Positions 33,643 to 45,600 of a stretch of DNA of 64,000 nt are shown in pieces. The stretch comes from Chlorops oryzae (lineage: Eukaryota; Arthropoda; Insecta; Diptera; Chloropidae): positions 38,466,348-38,530,347 of the forward strand of contig CM035807.1 of assembly GCA_020466095.1 (NCBI GenBank), given 5' to 3'. The position numbers and the translations under genes were made by a program. Under the pieces are notes generated by a model. That model ran no database searches. It was given only the letters and a program-made list of their open reading frames with translations, and was not told the DNA's origin. Positions within the stretch are counted from its first letter, which is position 1, and each line of letters starts with the position of its first letter.

Positions 33643-34311
33643 TTCTTTAAATCCTTTCGCTTTCAGTTAATTATTAAAACCGTTTGGAAGCACTGAGGAT
33701 TATTATGCATACTCAGCAATTTTCAGTTTGAATCATAATGTTTTTCTACAATTTAGAAATGAAAATTTAATACATACATATATGCTTGTCACACGTAGAT
33801 CAAAATTGAACAATTTCAGAACAAAATTGATGATGTCAATTTTTTTGAAATTGAGCAATTTCAATCTAAGTGTGGTAGGCATATTACGATGGAATATAGA
33901 CGTGGCAATATTAGAATTTGTTTGACTTATATTTTCCGCGTCGCATCTTGATCATTATTGTATTTGCATTCAAATAAAATTTGAAAAATTCCGAATAAAA
34001 TGTTATGGCAACGTATGGAAAAATCCTTCTTAATTTTATAGTTTCTCCGGCTACGAAACATTTGAGAACGTTAGACTACTGATAGAAATCAAAATATTTA
34101 TGTAAATTGAAGAAAATTTGAAAATAAACTGAACATTTTTTTATGGATTGCCTGGCGTCCTCAACTTTGCACTCGTTCTTATCGGAAAAAAATAAAAAGA
34201 ATATTGCTTTTATGTTATGAATGTAGACCAGGGCGGCGCGCCAGGATCAGTCCTTCTAATCTTTTCCGAACAATGTTTAAGGCGATCCCACTGTGCCGCG
34301 TTCTGGTAAGA
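33643..34311. other. AT-rich stretch with a possible element end
   Basis: CAGGGCGGCGCGCCAGGAT at 34229 is a GC-rich start resembling DNA-transposon ends. No partner was found. Confidence 0.35.
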
Positions 34312-34938
34312 TTCGGTCAAAATCAGAGACATAACAGTTATAAGAAATAAGGAAAAAAATTGGACTATAACTATTAAAGTTTGTATTAAAAAAAAATAAT
34401 TTTAAGATAACAGTTTCAAACAATGGAAATGTATTTTATTCTTCTATAACAGTTATTGAAGAAATAAATTTTTTTCCGTTGCTCATAACTTTAATCGTTC
34501 GATAAATATTTTTTACGTTGCCTTATAACAATTATGAATGAGAAAAATTTTTTCCCGTTGCTTATAACATTTATTTTTCAACAAATTGTTTTTACGTTGC
34601 CTAATAACCACCGATATCAGCAGCGCTATTAATGATATCAGTTGAATCGTATCACCAGTATACCACTATACATATATTTTCCCTCTTAACGAAATAAATT
34701 AAAAGCTATTTATTGAAAATAAAAGCTTATAAGAAACGGAAAAGTTTTTTTCTCATTCACAATCGTTTTGAGGCAACGTAAAATAATATTTATCAAAAAA
34801 TAATCGTTTTGAGCAACGAAAAACAAAAAAATCCCAATCATAAGTATTATCGACTAACGTAAAAAATTTTCGTTGTTTTAAAGGCAATTTTTTCGATTCT
34901 AAAAAAAATTTAATAGTTATTTAGGATCTCTGGTCGAA
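34312..34938. repeat. Large imperfect foldback element
   Basis: The left arm 34312-34600 (TTCGGTCAAAATCAGAGACA..., CGTTGCTCATAACTTTAATC) is the imperfect reverse complement of 34720-34938. The words ACGTTGCCTYATAAC and CGTTGCTYATAAC recur within each arm. The interior (about 120 bp) holds GATATCAGCAGCGC and GATATCAG. Foldback-type DNA element, non-coding. Confidence 0.6.
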
Positions 34939-35097
34939 ATATATACGATAAAAAACATTACTCCCTTTGTGATCTTTCAGGACTTAAAAAATTGTTGCTC
35001 ACTTTTTTCTGCTACACCCCTTGTACACTATTTCGAGTTCGAAAGGAGTACCTACTCTGTTAAATCTACTAAATTCTTAGCTTTCGCTTAAATTTTA

Positions 35098-35629
35098 AGC
35101 GCAAAATCCAATATTGCGAAAGCCCGATGCGAGAGTTCGCGGCGTCCCGAAAATGTTTTGCGTGACGCATTTCAATCTCCAATGAGAGTTTTGCGTCACG
35201 CAGATGATAGCATAACTTCGCTTCTAGTAATGCAATATTTGAACCGAGTACCAATCTAATGAGTACCGAGTACTCATAAAAATAATACGCCATCACTTGA
35301 GCTTAAATTTTAATTCAAAATATTCAAAAATTTTCAAAAAATTTTCAAAATGAAATATTTTAAAAGCTCCTTTTCACGGAACAGTGAACAGTTTTTGTTT
35401 TATTAGTTTAAACGAGTACCCAATGGCGAGTACTCAAAAAATAGCTACATCATCAACCTGTCAAATTGCCTCGCACCGAGAAATATTCAATTTTTCAAAA
35501 TTTTCTCGATACGAGGTCTCGCAGTGCGATACATTGGAGCTTGAACCATATGAATGAATGTATTGAAATTTTTGTGCGTCTCGTCTCGCGCTCTCGCATC
35601 GGGCTCTCGCAATGTTGGATTTTTGGGCT
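35098..35629. mobile_element. 532-bp TIR element with TTA duplications (Harbinger-like, tentative)
   Basis: Terminal repeats about 40 bp long: left AGCGCAAAATCCAATATTGC then GAAAGCCCGATGCGAGAG; right, reverse complement, AGCCCAAAAATCCAACATTG then CGAGAGCCCGATGCGAGAG. TTA flanks both ends (35095-35097, 35630-35632). A 3-bp TWA duplication is the PIF/Harbinger habit. Inside, TTGCGTGACGCA and TTGCGTCACGCA form two small palindromes, and GAGTAC words recur. No transposase. Confidence 0.6.
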
Positions 35630-36670
35630 TTAAGAATAACAATGTTCGAAAATTCGAAGAGAACAGAGAAAGCTTAACAAAAAACATAAATTCAAAAGAA
35701 AAAATACTTTTGTTCAAATTTTAACGTTTTTCCATCGGCCTGCTAGTTTGAAAGAGTTTCCGAAAATAGCAAAATCTATTTATTTTTCGAATTAAATCTA
35801 AAAATGTGGCAGCACAGTTTCGAATATCGAAATCTCTAAGAGCGGTTTAATTTGACTTGGTAACTACCACTTTTACTTCGAAAGATTAAGATTTAGCCTT
35901 AGCTTAAACTTTTTGGTAGCTACCACCCTAAAAGTATTAATCGCTCGTGAGGACAAGCAATGCTAAAAAGGGGTAAAGGAGATTGTTCGCAAAGGAGCCA
36001 TCGAAAATCTTAAAATCTTTGGATGATCTTATTTTTTACTGGGATGTAAATTTGCTGCAACATTGTTGAGTATGATAGAGAAAGATATGCTTATTCTTTT
36101 AAGAATCTTCAAATTCTGTCCAAAATCCACATTTTCGGAGTGCTACTTCTGAAATATGAGCAGCAATCAGCTGTTCGCATTTACTTTGCATTAAAAATCA
36201 ATATTTCCATTTTTCAAGGCGGAGTAAAGCTGAAAAGTTGGATGCAACCCTGGTAAGTCAATGCTCTCCGGTTACAAAAACGATGAAGAACTTCAAAAAT
36301 TCAGATAAAAAGCACAAAGAGAGGCAACACGCATAAAAATGAATATATAAAGTACCACAATTCTGGTTTTTTTCTTCAAAAATGCCGCTATATTATAATA
36401 AAGAAAATTTTAAAACAGCTATTTCAAAATAGCCACGTTATACGTTTTTTATAACATGCTCATTTGGCAATAAACTAATACCACTTTTCATTTAAAACAA
36501 AAATTTCAGTTAAAAATACTAAATTAATTTTTTAAGGGATTGTTACTTAATATATGGCTGTGCATTATTTAAAAAGCTGCAACATATCAATACTCAATAC
36601 AATTCTCAATTACTTTATGTTTCTATAGATTTCTATTTATGTATATATAATGATGATGTTATGCATTAAA

Positions 36671-37065
36671 TTGTTATCAATGCTTTCTTTGGAATTGGTT
36701 ATTGGCTTTCGATTCCCATTGTTTTTGGATTTGAATCGCAGAACTTTCGGCTTCATTTCAAGGGCTCTTCCACAGTGTTGCCATAGCAGTAGTCCAAGAA
36801 ATATTCATATTAATAAAATAAAATTTCAATACTTTAAATTTTCTATAATTCTATTTATGTACTCAATAAGGGTTATTTAATTGTTATCAATGCTTTCATT
36901 ATGGAATTGGTCTATTGCTTTCATTCCCATTTTTTATGGATTTGAATCAGCAGAATCTTTCGCTTAATTTCAAGGCTATCCTACATGTTCCATACAGTAA
37001 TTCAAAAATATTTCATATTAAAAAATTAAAAAATAATTTTCAGTTTTAAGTTTAAACTCAATAAT
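36671..37065 (+). repeat. Diverged tandem duplication, 210-bp period
   Basis: TTGTTATCAATGCTTTC recurs at 36671 and 36881. The two units stay alignable through GGAATTGG, CATTCCCATT and GGATTTGAATC to ATATTCATATTAA. They differ by many one- to three-base indels as well as substitutions. Confidence 0.7.
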
Positions 37066-37271
37066 CTCTTGACCTCAATATTACCTGACAAATCTTCACT
37101 TTTATATTTCATATAAAATAAAACCAAATGGATATTTCGTTTGGGTTTAATTCACAGTAAAATTTGCTTTCCTAACCTTAAAATCTTCATTTGACATTGC
37201 GAAATTGCAATGTAAAAAACAGCATATATTTGAAGCATATGTTGAATTTTTTAATAGACATATCGACATAT

Positions 37272-37516
37272 CGCACACTAATCACTAAACCGGCACAATT
37301 CAAAAATTGTTCAATCATCTTTTTTATGTTCGCCAACACTTTACTGCAGGAAAGGGAGCACTTGGAAAATTCAGATTTATATTTATTGATTCTGCAGGTT
37401 ATTAAGAATAATATAAAATTTTTAAAAAATATGATTTTACAGGCGTCGAGAGTTATAGGCTGTTTGCGCGAGAAATGCAAAATTTTGAGTTGTGCCGATT
37501 TAGTGATTAGTGTGCG
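37272..37516. mobile_element. Family X MITE, copy 3
   Basis: 245 bp: starts CGCACACTAATCACTAAACC and ends GAGTTGTGCCGATTTAGTGA...GTGTGCG. ATAT flanks both sides (37268-37271, 37517-37520). The interior differs from copies 1 and 2, so this is a subfamily. The 4-bp duplication agrees with the other copies. Confidence 0.75.
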
Positions 37517-37520
37517 ATAT

Positions 37521-40500
37521 GTACATTTATTAAGAGTATGTAAAGGAATATAGCATTAAAAATTTAATCAATTGAGAAATGCCGCATACAATGAGTGCAG
37601 CTATTTGCAAGCAGATATATAGAAAATTCAAATCAAAGTATTTATTACTCCCATAAATTCTATAAACCAACGTCGGGTTTCAAGATTTTTCAATCATGGA
37701 TTTAGAATTGAATAATAAAATGTAGAAAATACAATATTCCATTAACTACAATATTATTCTTCTATATTAAAGTTGAATGCGAAATCGAAATAGTCAGAGG
37801 CACCGACGTTTATGAGTGAAAAATTTTCATTTTAAAGGTAGGTAGATTTGAATTGAAAGATTTAACTTCATGTAATTCGTTGAGATCATACTTGATTTTG
37901 CAGGCTCACAAGATTTTAGTCAAATGCTCACTCCTCATCTATTTTAAAATGCCATTTTAAAATTTAAGGTTACAGGACGTTTAAAGGAAATAAAAAATCT
38001 TCTCTAAAAACTAAACTCGATTTTCGTATTTAAATTTATTTATTTTTGTACTCTTGCACTCTTATAAAACAAAAATATATTCTCAATATGGTGTTCATCA
38101 ATTTCATGTAAAAAACTGAAGTTCAGCGAAGAACTCTCTCCGAAGAAGAATTTTTCAAGACAGAGCGCCCGATAATACTCGTCACGTGGTTTCCTTATTT
38201 ATGATGGTAAACAAACGATTGCAAGCAACAGAAAGTATCTCCTCACCTCTGCTCTGCCACATATTGCCGAGTTGACTGCGCTCTCAAATAAATCACGCAA
38301 ATAACACTAATTTCTCATGTTCTCTCTGGCTCTCATTTTTGGGCAACTCAGGCCATTCTGCTCGCACTCAAGCCAGTTCGAATGCTGCTATTTCGCCTCC
38401 CGAATAGTTTATGGCGTATAGGCAATTTATGGCGTTCTGTTTGGAAGAGTAAGCACTCAACTCAGCATATTGCTCAAAGCACAATGATGAGAGTCAGTTG
38501 CAGTTAAACATACGTGGGGTGAATACGTGTGAGCCAGAAAGAGATACAAACGAGCAGTGCAGAAAGTGAGAAAACAAAAATTAAGTCACCGCCTTTTCTT
38601 CTTCTTTGTGTTTCTCAGTGCTGGAAACGATTTTTTAAAGGCAATAGAGTCGAGCGCTTTACAGCACTGGCCAGGCTGTTGTAACTAACAGACGGTTAAC
38701 AGTGGTTTTAATTCAATTCAGAAACAGCATTACGACGAAAAATTTTGTGTAATTTATTTTTGGACTTTATTACTGCATAATAGGTTCTGAATGGACTTGA
38801 AATTTATGTCTTGATTATTTTCCTAGATATGAAATTCATTTTGAGTGAAATTTAATAGATAAACTCCAATTAAAGGCTGACCGTGTTTCTTGAGATATTT
38901 AAATAAACAGCAAATATTTTTAAGTATGGGTTTTACATAATTAGAAAAATTTAACATGCTCAGAAAAAATTCGAAAATTTAATCTAAAAAGTACCTCTAA
39001 ATTTTTCCACATCTTTGTGTGCATTCATAAACATATAGATGGATTTACGAAATATTGTCGGATAATTAAGATATTGTTCTAAGGGAAATATTAAAAATAT
39101 ACGTTTTTTAATAATTTTTTTAGAAACAGTTTTTATATATTGATTACTAGAGATGGTATTTTAAATAGAGCGTACTTTCGACAATACAATAGCGCCTCGA
39201 TCATGAAAACATTTTGATATGCAACGCTCCCGTGGACGATGTCCGGAAAGACCTCTAAAAAAAGACGTTTGGCGGAAATCTGGATTTCAACGGTTTGGAT
39301 TATATTCAATCAAAAAACAAGGTGAACTATTTCAAAGGCAGTGGCGGATTTTACAGGTGGGCAAAAGGATAGACTGATAGAGGTATTTAACGAATAAAAA
39401 AAATTGTTTTTGATTTTCGACTAAATCGCGTCTATTTGAAAAAAAAAATTCGTTTTTGACTGAAATTTTCGCTCTAAATAATTTAAAACAAATAGTTATA
39501 ATTTTTCAAAATCTTATACCTTCGTTCAATACCTGAAGAATATATCTAAGAAGACGTAGTTAAAATTTGGGGGCGATCGGTTGAGTCATTTCTGAGAAAT
39601 CGCGATCACCGAATTTGAAAACAACGTTTTGAGAAAATAGCGTTTGAAGTTCTAAATACTTTCTAATACTGACTTGTTGCAATTTTATGGGTACCTATCT
39701 CCGAGAATATTTATCAAATTTTCAGGGAATATACTTAAATATACTTATGTACATATTGAAAATACATACTAAAAAGGTTTTTTGAAAATTTCAATTGCTA
39801 TAACCCCTTAAATAAAGAGTATACTTACATATGATCTATAGAAACAGTATTTTTTTAAATATTTATCTTAGTGTCAATACAGAAGCTTAACTCTGATTGC
39901 AGTAGGAGAGTAATAGCTGGGGCAACCAGAACTATGCTTGCAAAATATGATTTTTACGTCTTGAAAATGAAAATTACGTACGCCATGGAGGTCGCCGCCA
40001 ATACGAAATCGGATTTGCTTCGATGATGGCAATCTTACGGGAGCAGTCCAAGTTTTAAACATTGAATGTCCGCTTTTAATCGAATACGAAAATATTATAT
40101 CCTAAACTTTAATTATAAACAATTTGATTGTACCTAGTATTTGTGTATTTCATGAATTGTGTAATTCAATTCTCGCCGTCAGTGTCAATCAAAACAAGAT
40201 TAATTGCTTTTGTTGATGCAAACGGTAGCAATAGTTGTGGCGGTGTAAGTGTGTTCATGAAATCATTTAGAAATTGCTGAACATGCCGTTCATGCTCAAT
40301 GGTTTGCCTGTTTATGTTTGTTTTTTTGCTGCTTTCTTAAATTTTTCAAATTTTCGGACCGGCAATTTTGACAGTATTGAGGTGACATCGAGCCAATGTA
40401 AGCGCAGGCATGGCACTCGTGTGAGTCTAGTGTTAAATCGTTTGTATAGGATTTACCAAATGTAAATGTCACTCTAAGGAGACGTTAAATTCAAAAAATA

Positions 40501-40978
40501 CGCTTCGCGAGTGAATTAACAATAGTAGTTTCCAGTATGGTGTTGGCAGTCGAATAACAACAAAATTTCAAAAAGAATAAATTAATATATGAATGGTAAA
40601 ATCAGCTGACCGAACGTACAAAATTTGAATGTGTTTGGAATTCAAAAAAGGAAATTTTTTTTGAATCGAATTTGAGTTGTCTAATATTGAAAACGTTGAA
40701 GGCACCAAATTCTTCGCATGACAGCCATAAAAAGGCTGTGTTGGGTGTAGACTTAACGTTTTGGAATCGCCCACGACCACAAATCTCTATTCAAAATGCA
40801 AATTTTAAATTTAAAAATAAACCTCATCTCTAAAAAAAATGTAACAACAAAAAGCATCCACCATCTCATTAAATACCTACCTACCTTGATGTGAACAATT
40901 TTAAACAATGAAATTACATTCATAAACATATATACATTAGGGCGGTCCTTATAAAAAAACATTTTTGTTTTCGCGTGG
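37521..40978. other. Non-coding stretch, nothing firm
   Basis: A GC-richer zone at 38160-38680 lacks frames with recognisable domains. CAGTGGCGGATTTTACAGG at 39339 looks like a hAT-type terminus without a visible partner. Confidence 0.4.
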
Positions 40979-40986
40979 GGCACCCC

Positions 40987-41718
40987 TAGGGTTGCCAACC
41001 ATACTTTATAATATAGTATCCTACTTTATTTCTGATCGATATACTTTATACTTTTGTAGACCAATAAAGTATCCTAAAATACTTTATTTTTAATATATAC
41101 AGCAGTTTTTACCAAACACACATCATGAAGTTCATTGAAAAAATAACTACAGTCGACAGTCTCTATAACGACCTCCTCTAAAACAAATTTCTCTCTATAG
41201 CGAAACTTCTCAAGGCTTTTTCCCTACATAATGTGGCCTTTTTTCTCTCAACAACAAATTCTCTCATCGACGATTTTATTTTCAGGTCCACTGAAATTCA
41301 TTATAGAGAGTTTCGATGGTTTTGAGATTGACTACATGTTCAATCGCAAAAATCGCAATTTTGGCAACTTAAGTACATACTTATTTATTCAAATATAGCG
41401 TTAATTGTAATCGTAAGTAGGTAAAACAAATCATAGACTAACTACAATGTTCTGCAAGCAATAAAAAGTGTATATTAAAGAACAAAAGAGGGCTAACTAC
41501 TAGTGAGTTACTAGTATTTCAGTGTGAGAGATAATTTAAATTGCATATATGGTAGTATTAAAGCATGTTATTTATTTTTATATTTTTTAAATATTTGATA
41601 TGTTCTGTTTTTTATAACAGAATTTAAAAATACACTTTATTTTTTAGTAAAATACTTTCTTTTTTAATTACTAAATAAGCTTATACTTTATTTTGCCTTT
41701 AGAAAGTTGGCAACCCTA
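40987..41718. mobile_element. hAT-superfamily non-autonomous element
   Basis: Ends TAGGGTTGCCAACC and reverse complement TAGGGTTGCCAAC, flanked by a perfect 8-bp duplication GGCACCCC (40979-40986, 41719-41726). TAGGG ends plus an 8-bp duplication define hAT. Length 732 bp including the nested 169-bp pogo-like MITE. Subterminal zones are rich in ATACTTTAT words. No transposase frame. Confidence 0.85.
41150..41318. mobile_element. pogo-like MITE, copy 2, nested in a hAT element
   Basis: Starts CAGTCGACAGTCTCTATAAC after TA and ends ATTATAGAGAGTTTCGATGG. The interior AATTTCTCTCTATAGCGAA and CAGGTCCACTGAAATTC matches copy 1 at 27986. Confidence 0.68.
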
Positions 41719-42690
41719 GGCACCCCATACAAACCCCATATATTTATTAAAAGATTCATAAAAAGTATTATTAAATTGCACAGGTAAAGAAAGGCAAGGG
41801 ATTTTGTAGAATTTTCTTTAGATTTCAGCTTGGTAAAAATATGAGAATTATCAAAAAAATTCCATTATTAATCCTAAAACATCATTCTTTGATATGCCAT
41901 CAAAGATAACTCACAATTCTTTGGATGAATGGTAAAAAATGGTGCTCAAAGTCGAAAAACTTTTTTGACTTTGAATGGGCTATTATAATATAATATAATA
42001 TAATTATATAATATAATTATATACTCGCTGTCTGATTTCAGCAATTAAAATTATGTAACCGCTGCCAGATCGCCAAAATCAGTAAAATTGTTGGAAAACA
42101 GTGGTAGCAACAATAGTTTTATTGTAATTAGTTTCGTTAATCACAACTTGTTTTTGCCACTTTTGCAAAGATATTAGGTCTTTTCTGAAATAACTCAATT
42201 AAGAGATTTGGGTGCATAGTTAACATAATACAAGAAGCATTTTACACCAATCATTTAAAGATTTGTGAGTTATTTTGATGACATTTGAAAAAATTGTGTT
42301 TTAAGAAAACAAAAGCTTTACAAATTTAAAAATAGCTAAAAACATATTTGAGAAAAACGGGATTTAAAGGAGCAATGGTGTCAAAAATTTTCTACACGAT
42401 TTTCTTGAAACTCTGACGTGGTGGATTTTTTTTAGATAATTTTGATTTTTTTCCTAAGCTGAATTCCAAAGAAAATGCTACAAAATCCCTTGCCTTTCTT
42501 TACCTGTGCAACTTTATAATACTTTTTATGAATCTTATAAATAAATATATGCAGTTTGTATGGAAAACTTTGACCGCTGTTAGCGACCTCTAAATGTCAT
42601 ATAAAAAATTCATAAAAAATATCCTGAATTACTTTCTTATGGTATATGTACCTATATTAAAATGACGGGGTGCCCCAAGAGAAAAAAAGT

Positions 42691-45600
42691 ATATTACACA
42701 TACCTAATTTTTTGGAGTGATGAATTAAAATTTGTGCCTCCAAAAATCATGGGCGTTCATTTTAAAAATCTCTTTTTATAACCTATGAACACCGCGATTA
42801 ATATTTCAATGCGAGAATCCGTGTGGTTAGGACTTAAGTTTTTCTCGTTAGGATGTTTTTGTGCAGCGTTCATATATAATTTTTTTGTGTTGATTTTTCG
42901 ACTTCTTAAGTGTTCAATATTTCGTTTTTCTTCCAAGAGCGCCTTCAGGAAAATTTAAAACTTACTAACTACTTAACTTAGATTTAACTGGCGTGATATC
43001 GATGATCCCTAAACGTATTGTTCTGTATTTTGAGTATGATTGCGTTCTTAAATTGCCATCTTATTTCTCTTGGAAAAAGCAATCCAATAACAATCCATTT
43101 CCTCGCTAAAGTAGGACCACAACTAACAATTGTCAGTTGTGTTTAAAATCAAAAAGTCAAGGGGAGCACTAAGTATAGTGAGAATATCGCTTTACGAAAT
43201 GTTTGTCAAAGTTAAGCTTTGTTTTAAGTGATTCCTTTCGTGTCGAAGAGACACATTTTTGATGGATTTTCGAGCAAATAAATATTTTACAAATATATTC
43301 TTTTGAAAATCATGCAAAGAACTTTCCTACTCTTCATTTTTTACATTATTTACAAAGGAAATAAATTTTTACATTTCTTAAGTGAACTTCGATAAACGAT
43401 ATTTTTTTGTTTGAATTTATTTTTCAACTTTTGTTGAACTTTTTTTCCAGCATTTTTTGCCTCTTTCCAAAACTTAAAGAACTAACACCAACAAAATTAA
43501 TTGCATATACGACCCGAAAGGACGAAACTCGATCATGAAAAGTTTTTGAAGTCTTATAAGATTCGAGCTCACTGGCGAGCTCGGTGTTGCGCATTCGTGT
43601 ACTGTGCGAGCGAAACAGGCAATAAAGAAACTCCAACAGTCCACGAGTCCATCAATCTTTTCAGCCCGTGCTGCAAGGGCGTGAGGCGAACGCTACACTT
43701 TCCAGGGTTAAAAAGTATTCCGTAGACTTGGGCGAAGCGAGCGCAAGCTTCAAGTTTAAAATTAAGAAAAATGTCTTTCCATGATTGTAGGATGAAAAAG
43801 TTTTCACCACCAAAATGCGATAGTACCGCACACACCCATTCTCAGTGTGCATTCTCTCGGTGCACTAAATCGAGCACACACTCACACGCCGTGCATGACG
43901 AGAACTACAAAGGAGCAGAGTTTACGTGTGACAAACTATCTTAATGGGTTTTCTCAGCTTGGAGGCTGTTAAATGCGATATTAATTAATTGGACACTTAA
44001 GTTAACGACATATCGTCGTTTGAGTGAGGCTACACACGAAGACAATTTTGATTAATTGACCGAAGAATGGCGGCATGTTACCCAAGCTTTCATGGCTAAG
44101 CACTTCATTTGCAATGAATGTGAGACAGAAGGATTCGACATGAAAAATTCGAAAAACATTTCGAAAAATAAATTTACCACAATATACAATGAATATATTC
44201 GCTGTCGAACTTAACGGCATCGATTCTTGCAAGTTTGTATGTAGAATAATCTGTTTAAGAAGCTCTGTTAGTTCATGGAATATCTAATGAACTTCGAGAA
44301 CTCTTATAAAAGACCACTCACAGTAATTAACTTAATTTATATGAACGTCTCGGGAGGATTGTTGCAGAATTTGCATCTTCCTTGCGATTTCCACAATTCC
44401 AATATAAGTAGAAGATGTGTCTGAGGCCCCAAACCACTTGCTGTACACAACTACTTACTTTCGCTACGAATTTTGCCATTCGCAGATAGAAAATACAAAA
44501 ATTTTCTCTAAATAAACAGAACGAAATTCGAAGCATAATAAATTTCGCTATATAAGGGCCAAAGTTTGTTAATTTCAGCAGCTTTAGCAAAACATGCAAG
44601 TGTGTGTTTCGCATCGTGGTTAACGGAATTGGTTTTCTATGACTGAATCGAATTGAATTGAATTGAATGGAAAGTTTCATTGCAGTATTGCATTCTATAA
44701 AGGCTGAAATATGTCCTTAATTTTTAAAGTACAAAAATCAATGAAAAAGTAAAGTGTTTTTTATTATTGAATTTCTTTAGAACTACATCCAACCAAAAAA
44801 TATCATTCGGCTTAAATAAAAATTGAAGAAAACTGGGGGATTGTCTAAATTGAAACACTGCCTTCTTTGCTCAAAATTTGAAAAAGCTTTGGTATGTTGG
44901 AATTTGTATTTAGGCGAAAAATTTTCGTTTTCTGCAGTGAATTCTACAATGAGAGTACAAAGTACGATATTCAACGTCGATGTTTTATGATGTTATATTT
45001 TAAAAGCCAGAATTTTTATCTATATTTTTAATACAATGTTCTGAAATAAAACTGAATACATATATCATCGTTTCATTTTAGGCAGAATACCTGGTAGGAA
45101 ATGTGATACCACGGCAGTCCTTTTTTTATTTAAAGAAAAAGATGCACTAGAACCCCGACATTGATAAGAATAAATTATTGGTGTCATTTCACGGAGAGCA
45201 TCCAAGTCTGAAGCACGCTTACCACCAAGTGTTCGTTGCGTTGAGGCATCGATCATTTTGATTTCTTGGAGGTAAAAGAACGACACAATGCGATATTCAG
45301 CCGCGTGAAATCTTCCTTGAGTCAGAAGGTATGGAGCAAGGAGTAGTCGCCATTTCTTTGGCACATCGAGGCCAAAGAATGTTGGAGTCACATCTTCTTT
45401 CCTGCCTTACATGTGTCACAGATTAATCATGTTTCTCTTTAAACACAGCAGAGTTTTTTTATATTCTTTTTTTTTATATAAATTAACAAAAATACTCAAT
45501 GATTTTTAAAATAAGTTAAGAAAACTGACTCGAAAGGTAGGTTGGTGAACTGGACTTGTGGCTGAACATAACCAAGGCGCGTTTCGCTCATGTGTTAACG

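Larger units (their letters stand above)
40979..42690. repeat. Composite inverted-repeat region hosting nested insertions
   Basis: Left arm 41727-41840 (CATACAAACCCCATATATTT..., GCACAGGTAAAGAAAGGCAA, GGGATTTTGTAGAATTTTCT) is matched in reverse complement by 42455-42572. The word GGGGCACCCC occurs outside both arms (40977-40986; reverse complement near 42668). A hAT element (40987-41718) interrupts the left arm and carries a pogo-like MITE. The interior includes an AT dinucleotide-like tract (41981-42022). Confidence 0.6.

Noticed and set aside
38466..38530. Possible TATA-less promoter (TCAGTT initiator at 38494)
   Set aside because: No good downstream promoter element at the required spacing and no coding exon follows; a six-base match alone is too weak.
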